A DNA stretch of 64,000 nucleotides. It comes from Nymphalis io. Taxonomy: Eukaryota > Arthropoda > Insecta > Lepidoptera > Nymphalidae. Shown here piece after piece: positions 33,831-47,396 of this stretch. The first letter of the stretch is position 1. Each line of letters begins with the position of its first letter. Both the position numbers and the translations under genes were made by a program. The notes under the pieces were generated by a model. It did not search any database. It was not told the DNA's origin and saw only the letters and a list, made by a program, of their open reading frames with translations. The DNA is taken from NCBI RefSeq assembly GCF_905147045.1, contig NC_065907.1, forward strand, positions 2,232,001-2,296,000. The letters are read 5' to 3'.

Positions 33831-35784
33831 ACAATGGCTCATTTACTTTTTCATTTATTGATCCTTGAAAAAAAAAATATTATTACTTGTTTGTATATTT
33901 GTTCTAAAACAACATTTAAAGGACTGAATGAAATATTTTGTTTTACACAAAACATGGTTACCCTATCCAAAAAGCCTTGTATATACATTGCTAATTTTCA
34001 AGTGAAATGCAAACATTTTAGAGACTAAATCTCTGTAATTAATTACATTAAAACAACGGTTACATTGTTTAATGAAACTGATATAAGTACATATATAAAT
34101 TTAATATCGTACTTTTTTTTTCTTAATCTTTATTTAAGAGGGGTTTGGTCACCGAGTGAATGATCACTCGGTTTCAGAGAACTTTTATTTTGTGTATCAA
34201 AAAACGCTACTCCAATTTCATTTTTATATCATACTTGTCTATTAATATACTTTCAAAAAATTTAAAATATTAAGATAAGCATCTGACAAATATTTTTACA
34301 ATTTTTACAGCAACAATTTTGTTTTATATCTAATGCCTTTAATTATTACACAATTATTATTATTATTATGATAACAAAAGATAACTATAAATTTGATTAA
34401 TTACTTTTTTTAATCAAATTTAAATAAGTCCCTCCCGATCGCCCCCGACGCAAAGCTGCCCATAACACAGGCCGCCTGTACGGCAATGGACAACCTTTGT
34501 ACCAAGTAAGACCCGGAGCGACTGTCAAATACCCTCTCTCTAAGGTGATAACCAACCTCCCTGATAAAAGTAAGGGCATCCGACCCCCAACATCATATAT
34601 CATCATCATATGATTTACAATAGAACCAGAAACAAACTTATATGCATATTTATGATTTTCATTACAAAGACAGGTTAAAAATAACTCCACTCACTTACTT
34701 AGTTAATGTACCTTATAACTTTATGTTCGAAATAATTATGAAAATAAACCTATTATATACAAATTAATTTTATAATATTTTTCTCATAGGAAAATTATAG
34801 TCAATTAAATATGTCACATAATATAACATCTCCCGTATGGAAATCGACGAATACGATTTTTCATCTATTATTGTTTTCTGTGTAATAAATCTTATATATT
34901 ATTTTTGCTTTAACTTAGTGATAGGAAAATTTTAAAATATTTAAAGACTTAATTTTTATAGAGGGATTAAGGTCAAACTTTCGACATGACCTCTTGTATT
35001 TGGCATATAAGGTAAAACCCCCTAAAATAAAATCTAAAATTTTGATGCGCAATTTTGCTAAAATCGAACATGAAGTTTTAATAAGGGACGCTAACTTACT
35101 AGACTTCACTTCACTTCACTGGTATACAGCTCTTCGTCACTTGATGATAAAGTCTCCCATTTTAACTCGTCAATTTTATCACTGTTCGATAAACATGCTC
35201 CACTGAGACCTGTTAAGATAAGACTGCCACCTGCACCGTGGATAACAAAAGGGGTGCGTATAGCCATGACACGTCGTGACCCGCGCCTTCCGGAGATACA
35301 AAAACGACAGAAGTACAGAAAATCCGCTGTACAACAGCGAAATATCGTTTTACTAGAAGATGTTTGTTTGAACAGCTTACGAAAAGAACCACAAGCTAAC
35401 AATTCTCTTCCAGTCAATACAAACAAACGGCATTCCCTTCTAGCCAATCCTATATTTAACAGAAAATAATTATATACTGCAAATAAAATATTTTTGCTTC
35501 ATTTAGAATAACTGTGAGCACATACACAAACAATACACGAACTTAATTACAATTGTGATAAAAATGAACACAAATAATATTTGTTATAACAAGTAAAAAA
35601 CAAATAAAGTCAACTCAAGGCGGACTACATAAGGAAAGAAATTGTATTCTCCAAGATATTAGATATTATATAACATTGCAGCGCGAGAGAGTCTTTTAAT
35701 CTTAAAGTTAAATTATATTTTACCTCTATGTGTAGAAGAGAAACTTCTTCGGGCACATTGACAGTTTATTTTTTATATTAATTA

Positions 35785-36018
35785 TATGCGGACGGTCAAA
35801 TAGGCCACGTGATGGTAAGTGGTCACCAATACTAATCATCCCTTACCTGCCGCCGCTTGGGAACTAAGATGTAATGTCCGTTTTTGCCTTTAGTTACACA
35901 TACTCATTCACCCTTCCAACCGGAACAAAATAATCCTTAGTATTGCTGTTCGGCGGTAGAATATCTGACAAGGGAGTGGTACCTACTCATATGGGCTTAC
36001 ACAAAGCCCTACCACCAA
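35785..36018 (-). mobile_element. retroposon family B, diverged
   Basis: Inverted; keeps tggtaagtggtcaccaata and aagccctaccaccaag. Confidence 0.7.
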
Positions 36019-36814
36019 GTGCAAGCTTGAAACAGAGGCAACAATGTTAGCAGGATTTCTTATTTAAATCACAATTCCAATGTCTCATGGTGTAATAATA
36101 ACCAGCCCTTCTGTCAACCGTGGAGACAATAAGACACCCGTCTTGTATTTGTTTGTTCTTTATTAGAAAAAGAAACTGGACTTTAACTAGAATGCAAGTT
36201 TCAAATATACCTACTGAGATTGGAATTAAATACATATAATTGTATTTTATTTCATCAAATAAGAAGCCAAATTTACATATTAAGAAAAACATTGTCTTAT
36301 TGCATGTATAAAAATATATTAAAGACTCTTAACATTCAAAAAATAAACAAAGTTCTGACGAAACAAACAAAAAAAAACTTTAACTTTAAAAACCAAATAA
36401 ATTACTACTTTGATATAAATAACAAAAAACAACACCTTTAACTTTAATAACAAAATAAATAAATGAATTGTGAAAAATAATATAAAAAATACTGATTTTG
36501 GTTATAGATAAGTTAATAAAAAATATCTAGGACAGTCAATTGAAGTGAAAAGTTCCCACTCCATTTAAAAAAAAGTTAATTTGACCTTGGGAGCGACATT
36601 ATTACTACATTGGTATATTAAAGATTCTGGCGTTTTATTATCAAATGGTGTGATTACACGCTCGCGAATGGAGTACGTGTTGTATTTTACAGATCATCAT
36701 CCAAGCCAACCATCCTTAGTAAGGTTCCATTAGATGCCTTGAGAAAAAGTTTCAAGGTTTGGTCTATGTGCAATGCTTCTATTTGCGAGGCTCAAGATAA
36801 CATACTGATAATTT

Positions 36815-37100
36815 ACTGGTGGTAGGGCTTTGTGCAAGCCCGTCTGGGTACCACCCACTCATCAGATATTCTACCGCAAAACAGCAGTACTTATTATTGT
36901 TGTGTTCCAGTTTAAAGGGAGAGTGAGCCAGTGTAATTACAGGTACAACGGAAATAACATCTTAGTTCCCAAGGTTGGTGGCGCATTGGCGATGTAAGCG
37001 ATAGTTAACATTTATTACATTGCCAATGTCTATGGACGTTGGTGACCACTTACCATCAGGTGGCCCATATGCTCGTCCGCCAACCTATCCTGTAAAAAAA
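36815..37100 (+). mobile_element. retroposon family B, full copy
   Basis: Close to consensus; A-tail at 37093-37100. It lies about 300 bp upstream of the jockey/CR1-like element. Confidence 0.85.
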
Positions 37101-37419
37101 AGCATCTATTCTGTAAGAAAAAACTCACTACTCACAACAGAACACCTTCGAACAATGTGATAAAGCAGTATGCGACAGTGATATTTAAAGGATACTCGTA
37201 TCTAAATAGCGTATCACTGTAAGTTCGTTTACAACCTTTCGAGTGAGATACAAAGAGTTCTTATAAAATGGCACTACTGCCAGATATAGTTAGGAGCGCG
37301 TTTTTTAAATGAACAGGTGTTGAACATGAGCTGCTTCGCCCACGAGTGAGTGAGACAGATATTAGACACCTCTTGTTCTTTTCTGTAACATAACATAATA
37401 TGCAAGCAAATATCATTGC

Positions 37420-38505
37420 ATGTTAGAATATTTGGGAATCAGAGATACCTCGCTGGCTCTTTTTAGGGACTACTTGAGCAACCGAACTCAAGAAGTCAAA
37501 ATTGGACAGTTTGTTAGTCGTGCCTCAAAAATAACTTATGGCGTACCGCAAGGTAGTGTCTTAGGACCTACCTTGTTTCTAATTTACATTAATGATCTCT
37601 GTAATTTAAAAATAAACAATGCTAAAATATTTTCCTATGCAGACGATACCGCAATTGTTTTTACAGATACTAGTTGGACTAAAGTTAAAAATACAACAAA
37701 AAGAGGTCTCTTCACTGTCTCTTGTTGGCTGAAGTCAAATTTACTGTCTCTAAATACAACCAAAACAAACTACATGCTTTTTTCCATCTATAATCGAACC
37801 CAGCCCGATAGCAACTATAATATTACACTTCATGTTTCCAATAGCATTAAATGTGAGGATTGTAATAACTGCTCCATGATCAAACGAGTGAACTCTTTCA
37901 AGTACCTTGGTGTGTTAATAGATCAAAGACTATCATGGGATGCACAGCTAGAAGCTATAGGATGTAGATTGCGTAAACTAATTTGGATATTTAAGATGTT
38001 ACGCCACACAGCCTCTTGGGCCTTATTACATAAAATATATAAAGCTTTGGCGCAGTCAATATTGGAATACTGTATTCCTGTATGGGGAGGAGCTGCTAAA
38101 TCTAAGTTCATTGAAGTTGAGAGAGCGCAAAGGCTTTTGCTAAAAGTTATCCACTTCAAGCCACATCGCTTCTCAACGGACACGCTATATTCAATGAGCC
38201 AGATACTGACTGTCAGACAAATGTATATCCAACGTATCATTCTTAAAGCTCATAAATCATTAAAATTCATTAAATCCAGTTCATTAAACAGAAGAATAAA
38301 ACATAAAATTGCTGAAACGTATGGTGCTAAGACTACTTTTGCTAGCAACCAATATATAACACGTTCTGCCTACCTTTATAATAAAATTAATAAAATTCTA
38401 AACATATATCCCGAACAATATTTTAACGTCAAACAGAAATTATTTGAATGGTTAAAAACAAAAACATACGATGACACCGAATTAATTCTGTTTCATAAAA
38501 CATAA
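37420..38505 (+). CDS. reverse transcriptase, C-terminal portion (361 open codons)
   Basis: It carries RT motifs YGVPQGSVLGPTLFLIYINDL (residues about 46-66) and the catalytic FSYADDTAI (about 76-84), then NTTKTNYMLF and FKYLGVLID. After these comes the usual LINE C-terminal tail (LEYCIPVWGGA). The ATG at 37420 is probably not a native start, because fingers-domain motifs are missing. The unbroken frame suggests a recent insertion. Confidence 0.85.
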   Translation: MLEYLGIRDTSLALFRDYLSNRTQEVKIGQFVSRASKITYGVPQGSVLGPTLFLIYINDLCNLKINNAKIFSYADDTAIVFTDTSWTKVKNTTKRGLFTVSCWLKSNLLSLNTTKTNYMLFSIYNRTQPDSNYNITLHVSNSIKCEDCNNCSMIKRVNSFKYLGVLIDQRLSWDAQLEAIGCRLRKLIWIFKMLRHTASWALLHKIYKALAQSILEYCIPVWGGAAKSKFIEVERAQRLLLKVIHFKPHRFSTDTLYSMSQILTVRQMYIQRIILKAHKSLKFIKSSSLNRRIKHKIAETYGAKTTFASNQYITRSAYLYNKINKILNIYPEQYFNVKQKLFEWLKTKTYDDTELILFHKT

Positions 38506-38538
38506 TCTAATCTACTGTAATCTACACATACACCCACC

Positions 38539-38543
<5 letters not shown>

Positions 38544-38595
<52 letters not shown>

Positions 38596-38606
38596 AAGTA
38601 AAATTC
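38544..38606. repeat. (CA)n microsatellite
   Basis: An almost pure ACAC run of about 60 bases inside the 3' UTR of the jockey/CR1-like element. Confidence 0.9.
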
Positions 38607-39202
38607 ATTTTGATATAATGTTAGTTTACCTACTGATTGTGAGTTTTAGTATATAGTAAGATATTGTTTATTCTTTTTAAGAACATGGACAGAATTGTAT
38701 GTTATGGGAGAGCGGGTCCTTCTGTCACGAGTATTATATTATACTCACTAGAGAGTCCCAACCTTTATTTGCTATGTACAACTCGATAAAGAATAAACTA
38801 TTTTTTCATTTTTTTTCATTTTCATTTCAAGCAAATAAACTCAATTTCACATATATAATATTAGTTAGCATTATAATAACAAACAGAACTACGATTTTAA
38901 ATATTATTTGTCCAATATCATTATTATCAATAAATTGTAACATATAAACTGAGTCAATATTAACGTAATAGAATTCCCTATTTGTAGGTCTGTGTATTGG
39001 TTAAAATATACGCGTATTTGGTTTGGACAATTAACTACCACTTTGTATGAAAATTATTTGTACAATTCAAATTTACCTATAATTGAGATATTAGCAGCAA
39101 TGGGTAATTTTAATAGTTATCTGTATTTTATAATATTATATATAATTTATATGACGACTGAGGCAAATATAGTCCAGCGAATCATTTGAATCTTGAATGG
39201 GA

Positions 39203-39455
39203 ATAATAATAATATCATGGGACATTATTCACACACGGCCATCTGATCCCAAATTAAGCGGAGCTCATACTATGGAAACCAGATAACTGATATACCATTT
39301 TTCTTTTGTAAATACATTATTATATAGATAATTACACCCAGACTCAGGACAAACAGACATGTTCATGCACACAAATTTCTGTCTTGGCTGGGAATCGAAA
39401 CCACAACCTTCGACGTGAAAAGTAGATTGCTACCAACACTGCTGACCAGTTCGTC
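39203..39455 (-). mobile_element. SINE family D, near-complete
   Basis: Starts aatatcatgggacattattc, ends near the degraded head (gctgaccagttcg). Box B complement gggaatcgaaaccac present. Confidence 0.75.
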
Positions 39456-39896
39456 GCGTGCCAACTTTGACTGTGACTTTATTATGTATTATTTGACCGT
39501 ATGCTGTGGTATTCTTGGTTAAGCCCATAAAGTAAGCGTTTGAAACGGAAATACATACTTAGATGTCCATAAATATTTAGCATTAACTCATAACAACCAC
39601 CATTTCTCTTTTGATATATGAGAAGGCAGAAAAGCTGATTAAAGACATACCTCAGGATATTTTTCCTTCCTGCATTGTTTGTTAATACCTTTTATCTATT
39701 TGATAATATTACCATCGGAAAATGAACCCGTTTTTGTTTTTAATAATGGCAGAAATGAAAATGAAAAAAATCTAAATTTAAACTCATGATATACATTATA
39801 AGAGTCGAAATGGCATGGCCCACTCAAATCTTGAAGAAAAAAAACGCTCGCTATTCTCATAGATTTCGTTATTCGTCGGCGATGGAAGCTTCGTAT

Positions 39897-40010
39897 CGAA
39901 CTTGGATGAGAATTTGCCACAAAATGCACATTAGAACAGCATGGTGGAATGAACTATAAATCTTCTACTTAAAATGAGAGGACGCGTAAGCTCAACGATG
40001 GCAAATTTAA
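39897..40010 (+). mobile_element. SINE family C fragment
   Basis: agaacagcatggtggaatga and aaaatgagaggacgcgtaag resemble the family 3' end. Confidence 0.4.
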
Positions 40011-40470
40011 AGGTTAGTTAATACTGTTATTAAATATTCTTTATACAAAAATCTGTTTTAAAAACGTAATTTTTCAGATAAGTAGTGACAGCAAGAAGTA
40101 GAAGGAAAATACATGTAATGCCGACCTCTTCAATCTTAACTCAAAATTACTGTGATCTCGACTTTCCAAGTAAACATTTATTACTAAAATCCTTTATTGG
40201 AGCAATCATTTAGAAATATTTCATAATAATACAATTATTGTAGAGCGCAGTCGTAAGATCTTGGCAGAGAGACTTCGATATTGTGTTGCATTGTGCAACG
40301 AAATTTACTTTAGCTATATGGGGTGGAATCAGTACGTAGCTGAATAAACAGTTCCTTTGTGATTTAATGAAGATATATAAAGCAGAAATGGAATAGATAT
40401 GTTGTATAAAGTCGAAGGGATTTATAAAATACAAGTTTCGTTCGCGATTTTACGTTCAATTTCAGAGGTA

Positions 40471-40697
40471 TAATAATAATAATAATATCCTGGGACATTA
40501 TTCGCACACGGCCATCTGGTCCCAAATTAAGCAGAGCTTGTACTGGAAACCAGACAACTAATATACTACATATACTACTTTTCTTTAGTAAATACATACT
40601 TATATAGATAACTACACCCAGGCTCAGGACAAAAAGACATGTTCATGCACACAAATGTCTGTCCTGGGCGGGAATCAACCACGCCAACCGGCTCGTC
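40471..40697 (-). mobile_element. SINE family D, deleted in the head
   Basis: taataataataatatcctgg to accacgccaaccggctcgtc. A deletion removes the box B to box A segment. Confidence 0.75.
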
Positions 40698-41650
40698 ATG
40701 AGGTATGTTTTTTTTTCATCTATCGGTTCCAATCTCATTGATATAACGTGATTCAATCAAATTAAATCGAATCAAAATGTATTTTAATCAAGTAGGCCTT
40801 AACAACATGTTTTTTACGAGCTGTTATTATATCTAACTTTACTTTTTCATACTATTCTAATTTGTAACAAATAGCCACAAAATAAGCTTTGTATTAAAAT
40901 GGATTTAAAAATATTACTCATTAGTTTACGAACGCCAGATAGCAGATTGTGATAACGAAAACAAATTTAAAAATGAAGTGGACAGACATAGCCTGGTACG
41001 ATTTCATTATATATATCTCGATAGTAAAGCGTATTTCTTAATAATGTGCACCGATTCAGCTCCGCATCGCGGTTGATTGGACGCTGAATCTTCTTTGAAA
41101 ACGTTGATTGAATTTGTTTATATTTTATTTTACGCTTCGTATAAGACAGTCGATAATTCGCAAGACTGTATGTATGTTCAACAAACTTTGAGATGCACAT
41201 AACTTAATATTATTTGTATGTAATTATTAAATCCTATTTTATTTTATTTATTTAGTCAATTAAGTTAAATGGATGAATGTATTTGATTTTTTTTAGTTAT
41301 AATGTTATGTAGATAATTTATAATGATATTGTTATCAATTATTATTGTAATATGATTTTAATTTATTTATTACCGTATTTTAATGAGCACCGGTTACACC
41401 TGTTTAGAATATAATGTAGCTTAAAATTGTTTCTGTTATTTTAATTTAAGTCATGATTGTATTATGTTTGTACATTTACATTTTATTAAATAAATGAAAA
41501 AAACCTAGATAAGTCCGCCGTCATAGCGTATTGTTAAAAACAAAGCTTATTGATGACCAACGTTTTGTGATGAACGCGCCTTAAACACATGTATACGGTG
41601 CATTAGTTTAAGTTTAGCTGTTGCTTAGTTCGCATGTGTTAATAAAAATG

Positions 41651-41899
41651 GCTGACAATTTAGAACTCAACTTTTTAATTTCACTAGTGGAAGCACGTCC
41701 CGTTCTCTGTCCTCATTATCGGTCTATGTTAGATAAAACCTGTATTGGAAACGATGGTTGCTGCCGTGTGCCGGCGCGATGCACTGTACACGGCACCGTG
41801 CTGCGGCACAAAGCCGCGCCGTCTCCCTGCAGCGACTTCGTGCCGTTATATGGTGGCTGGTGCCGCACCGTAGACATATATCCACGGCCTTACTGGTAA
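41651..41899 (+). pseudogene. MADF-domain-like N-terminal fragment
   Basis: From the ATG at 41648/41651 the frame reads MADNLELNFLISLVEARPVL, like the first helix of a MADF (Myb/SANT-like) DNA-binding domain. The Trp expected after PVL is Cys, and the rest (Cys/Arg-rich, GC-rich) shows no MADF pattern before the stop at 41899. It could be a broken MADF gene or a transposon-linked MADF protein. Weak. Confidence 0.3.
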
Positions 41900-43382
41900 A
41901 GCCAACTCGTAGACCGTGACGGCCAACGGTATAGCCACTCTTATGCCGCCATGCCTCTCCGTCGCCGCTCTCTAATCCCTAATTGTATGTACATGTCGCG
42001 TTTACTATTTGCTTCGTTGATATAATACTTTAATAATAAGAAAAATATACTTAATTTTATAAAAAATGTTTTGAACAGGCATAGGGTGCCTGGCATCTGA
42101 GACTTGAGCTTCCCCGCTCACATTCAGGCGAAGTAACGAATGGAAATTAGTATTATTTTTATTATTTCCTGATCCATTCCTGAGCTTTCAAAGTCAAGCG
42201 TGTTACGCAACGTAGTTATTCAGAAATAAGGCAGCAGATAAACCAATAGTTGATTGCTTTCGACGTACCTACAATGATTAATTGAAAATTAGCACCGAGA
42301 ATAGATAACAAAAAAAGTTTATTCTTTACCATATTGTTCATAGCATATTTAAGGTTGGGACTCTTTAGTTAGCACAGTACTATAGTCGTGTCGGAGGGAA
42401 TATCTTAAAATGTATGTAATGTACGAGTATTTAACAACAATGAATAAAAAATCTTTAATTAATATAATTATAGAAAAGATGATTGAAATTAGAGATTAAA
42501 TGCATGCGCGTGTGCTGTATATGTATGTTTGTTTGTATGATTACAGACATTCGAGTACTTATAAAAATTAATTAACTTTTCATAAATATTTCAATTGAAT
42601 TAATGTACAATTAATATATTAACTGCAAATTGAAAAACAAATATGTATTGAACAATTGCATTATCTACTAAATTTTGTTTCGTAATTAAAATTTATATAT
42701 GCATCTTTCTAAGTAGAATATATCAAAGATTTTTTATTTAAAACATAGGTTTAATTAGAACATATCAAGGATTTTTCTTTTAACAAATTCATGTTTAAAC
42801 TCTAATCACGTAGTAGAAAATTCTAGAAACAGAGACTTAATCCAGTTACAATATAAATAGAGCATACTATGTGACTTTACTAGACATAATTATGTATATT
42901 TAATTAATATATACTGTATGTACATCGAGTTTAGATTAGGTGTACATGATTTATAACCTGCTTAAAAATTACATTGAAAACTTATGTAATTGAAAACTAT
43001 GGTTTTTTTTCATGGCGTGTACTGCGATTTTTATTCGTTTCTTTTTCTGACGTGTTTCTACGCTACTTAAAAGCTAAACATTCTGCCAATGTCACATTGA
43101 ATGAGGAAGACATCGTGTTTATTTTTTTAAACTCTATTAATTCCGACGACGACTGGCACGTAACATTAAGTTACAAATTGTAGCTACTCCATCTACCTCA
43201 CGCATGGGTACTAAATTGTCGAAACATTTTAGTGAGCAGACATAACGGTAGATGGCGTTTGTAACGTATATACAAATAAATGTAATTACGAAATTATTCA
43301 TTTAAATTGTTTTATATTTAATTTTATATACATCACATTATGAAGTTTATATTTAGAAGCCACAGTCAATATTTTGATTTCT

Positions 43383-43640
43383 TTAAATATGTTTCTTATA
43401 TAAACTTTGGGCGTTCTTATATAAAGTTCGTATCGATATCGTTCGCATTACCCCAGAGCAGAATGCCATAAGATTGTGAAAATAACCAAAATGAACAAAG
43501 CAAGTCGTATCTGTCATCAGTCTAATTTTCTTAACCGCGAATGGTGCAGAGCTCAGTCTACTCGCCAACTCATTAATATAAGAGCATAATAGCTTATAAT
43601 CTATCACTATAGATACCAAGATATTTTTTAGATTTTTCAC
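43383..43640 (-). pseudogene. LINE reverse-transcriptase relic
   Basis: The - strand reads VIDYKLLCSYINELASRLSSAPFAVKKIRLMTD, then after a frame change YGILLWGNANDIDTNFI and a stop. This is the post-catalytic region of a jockey-like RT found widely in Lepidoptera. It has at least one frameshift and one stop. Confidence 0.6.
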
Positions 43641-46301
43641 CTATTTATTTTTATATTATATAACCCTTCGCTTCGGATTCGCACGGATAGTCTAAGGGTG
43701 TACAAAAATAATACATACATATAACTCTATTCGTTTACGAGTTAACGCCGGTAAAGCTCCCAGTTTTATAGATATATTCAGCAATTAATGTCATATTTCA
43801 GACAATTTACTCAAAACCTCAACTTAAATACTCACACATGTATCACTCTATCCATTGGTGAAAACCCTGTGAAAATCAGTTAGGTAGTTTTTGAATTTAC
43901 CGCGTACAGACAGACAAACTGAAAGTGGCGAATGGACTTTCTTTTTAAACAAAATATATTAAAGTGTTATCATAATTACAACAACACATTCACTATTGAA
44001 TATTTTATAAAATATTAGCACCGTAATATGCTCTTGCTTGACTTGTAAATACGGACAGGACAAATAGCTCGTAGACGCTATTATGGCGATCATCACGTAG
44101 CATCTGTAGCGGACGCACGTGTCTTGGACCTACTGATGCCACTAATAGAGCAACGAACGAAAATATATAGATATAGATATTATTTCGTTTTTATGTTAAC
44201 AGAGTAGAATGTCACGTAGATTGTCGTAGAACTGATAATTATATCTGTTCTACGACATTTACAACGACAACAAACAACAAACAAACGACAAGACTATTAA
44301 GTCTTACAAACTAGAAGTGAAAATAACTTTTTTTTAAATAATACAATGCTTATTGCATTTTAATTTATAATAAGAAATACACAAATAACAAACAGAACAA
44401 TCTTTAATTACTTTAAATGCTAACAAAACCAACTAAAATGATAATTCAGGTAATTGTATGTTCGAAGCCCGTAAACTTCGCGCCAAAAGCAATATTCTTG
44501 TGATATGACGGGCGATGACAAACTTTTCTTTTTTTTTTTAATATATTCCGGCACAAGGAACTGATACATTTGGTCAAAGATTGTTAAGAATAGTCTATTA
44601 AATTGCATCTTTAAAGACTACGGCTTATTAGCTAGATTATATTGGCTCTAGCTTAGTGCGAAAAAAAAATTCAAGTTTTTCCTCGAGAACTTCTGGCATA
44701 AGACAATTAATTTGTACAACGAAATAGCATAAACTTACTTTCACGACTAATTACTTTTTATGCTATCCCTATTTTTATATTATTCATAGGCCACTGCATG
44801 TCACAGCCACAAGGCCATAGAATTGCCATAGAACATGAGTGTTAGATTTTGAAAACCTTGATATTGTAGCCAAAAGTCCCCAAATTTGGGGATGAAAATG
44901 ATTTTTCATTACTTGTAGATGTTGATAATTAAATGCTTGTGTGTTTAATGTTATATTTTATTTTGCTAATGTGTGGATTTTCTCCAATACATGTTTTGTC
45001 CTGAATAAAGCTTTGTTTAATTTTTTACACAGGTGAGTTTCTTATATGTAACAACGTACTTTTTACACCATGATTTCCGAAAACATTTAAGGAATGATTA
45101 CTGGAGTGAGAATAATTTTGAGGACACCCTCCTTCCCACGTCTCGCTAATCAGTACAGCAGAATCACCATCGTGACTGCCGATCTCCTCAGGGCATCATA
45201 ACTAGTCCAATTTAAAGTTAACACAAACTTGTACTCTAATCTACAAGATAATAGTATAGTATAAAGTTTATAAACAACTGCATAAATGAAAATATCAACA
45301 CCCAAACCTTTGATATACTATTCCCAGAATCAAGTAAAGGTATGCAGATTTTATGATAATGGAATAGATCATAGTACTGGTTGTATAATGGATATATAGC
45401 GTTATAAAAATCCAATAAACCGCTAACCGCATTAAACCAGTAAGTCAATTAATCTGTCTGTAACGATTATCATAAATTAACTTTTGGATTGCTCGTAAAT
45501 GTTCCCTAATTTTATTTCCTACTCAATAATCAAACAATTAATGTCATATTTATTGTTATCGTCATAGTTACACTATTTAAAGAAATACAAAATATGTTAA
45601 TCGATTATACGCGATAATCGCGCTGTATACCCTGTAGAGGTTAAACCTATTTCCCCTCATAAGAGAGACATATTGCGAAGCCAGCAAAGTTGTGTACGTG
45701 AGAAGAATACTTAGTTACTTCGCAATGAATTAAGAGCATCCTGGAAGCGAGTTTTAAAGGAAAAGTCCATTAGCATCCAGAATGCTAAATAATAGCTCGC
45801 CCCGTCCGAGATTTTTCCGGATAAAAAATTACCGTCGCTTTGTTTAGTCAAAAAATTTATAATTCATTTTTTGTAATAAACATTTTTTTCATAAGTACAT
45901 TTCCTTGTATCACGCATATTTCTTCGCGATTTTTATTCGCACGTGATTTTCGGGTCTAATGACAACTTATACAATTCATTACGTAATTAGGCGTTGGATG
46001 AAGTGAATACTTACGTCGGTCATGAACATATTTTTTGAACCCTATATATACAATCTTCAAAATGACAATCAAATTCTGATATCCTCAAAACGTAAAAAAT
46101 ATTACTCGAATTATTATAAAGGTTATCCAAACCTTTGATTACAAATTCCGGTATTTGCTTTGTACTAAACAAACTGCCGTTGGCAAAGCTAACTCTTAAT
46201 CATTCTGTTCAATTTCTGTAACTACCTGAATATTTATTGTAGATAATGTTTATCTAAAAGTAAAGTCAGCAGCAACATATCTTCCAATAAATATAATATC
46301 T

Positions 46302-46525
46302 TCCAATGTTGGGCTTAAGCTTAAGGCTTTGACTTTTTTCTTAGAAGAAGCTTACTCCGCTGCTCCGATGAGGATTGGTGGATACACATTTACAAGATTT
46401 TCATCCAGCACATTCAAGTTTCCTCACGATGTTATCCTTCACCACCGAGCCTGAAATAAATTATAAATTTAAAGCACGTGAAAATTCAGTTGTGCTCGCC
46501 AGGACTTGAACTTATCTCACCACTT
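46302..46525 (-). mobile_element. SINE family C, diverged
   Basis: ccgctgctccgatgaggatt and tttcctcacgatgttatcct are recognisable; the head is degraded. Confidence 0.6.
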
Positions 46526-47396
46526 TGGTTGGATTTTCTTTAAAGTTGATGTGTGGGAGTAGAAAAACTAATGACTGGTCGTGATCTGCACAAAACATAC
46601 AAACATCAATAATAAGAAAACTACAAGTACATGAATCTAAATCTATTATTTAAAGTAAAATAACATTTCTTTAAACTAAAACGAGCTTAGCGAAAAATCT
46701 TCGAAAGTTAAAAATACAGAATTTTTAAATCCCTACCTACCTGCGCACTATAATCCGTGATTTTCATTTTGAGATTCAGTTTCAATATTTCATATTCTCA
46801 GTAGTTAATTTCAGCTTAAAATAATATTTAAACGGAATTGTTAAAATATGAAATTTAAATAGCGTTCATTTAAATCGAATCAAATTGACGTTTAAATTTA
46901 TTATCTCTGCTAAATTTCAGTTGCTTAATCCAAGCTGCGCCAGTAAAACGTCCCAATTAAAGAGGATTCTTTAATGCATTACCATAGAATGGAGTTAAAA
47001 TCGAATTTAATTTTGTAGCTTAATTTCACTCTTGAAATAGCGATAACGATTTAATCTATTATCTTAATAAAATTTAATTTAAAATTAAATTGAAACAAGA
47101 TATCCCAGTGGTCAGAGCACGTGTATGTTATCTGAATATTCCAGATTTCACTGACGATTCACCAGGCATGTTGAATTCGTAGTTATCATTCATTCAGCTA
47201 TGGAAACCATAGGAAATTTGCATACTTCGGATGAAAATTTGACATGTCTATATATTCAGTATTGGAGTAGCGAGGAGTTCCAATTCTTCACCTCAAAAGA
47301 GGGAAGGGACCTTAGAAGTGGGTCATTTTCAGAATATCACTTTTATATTATAAAAATGTATAATTTATATTATAAATTATAATATAATATACTATA

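Larger units (their letters stand above)
31650..36810. other. no gene supported
   Basis: Contains the LINE 3' remnant (32735), an old SINE C (33600), a GC-richer patch (34430-34600) and an unidentified open segment (35106-35469), plus a family B copy. Confidence 0.5.
37405..38830 (+). mobile_element. 5'-truncated jockey/CR1-like non-LTR retrotransposon
   Basis: It consists of an RT C-terminal ORF, a 3' UTR that contains a (CA)n tract (about 38544-38600), and an end near aataaactattttttcattttttttcattttc, a simple-sequence tail. The 5' end is lost before the N-terminal RT and endonuclease domains. Confidence 0.75.
40700..47395. other. no intact gene; relics and repeats
   Basis: MADF-like fragment (41651), RT relic (43383) and diverged SINE C (46302). 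At 43680-43925 there is a repeat-like stretch ending accgcgtacagacagacaaa, similar to a common lepidopteran repeat. The rest is AT-rich. Confidence 0.5.

Noticed and set aside
45236..45448. Hydrophobic 70-codon - strand frame, possible further receptor exon
   Set aside because: None of the receptor signatures (SYGG, FVEPCH, TTYLV) and no splice sites in the right phase.
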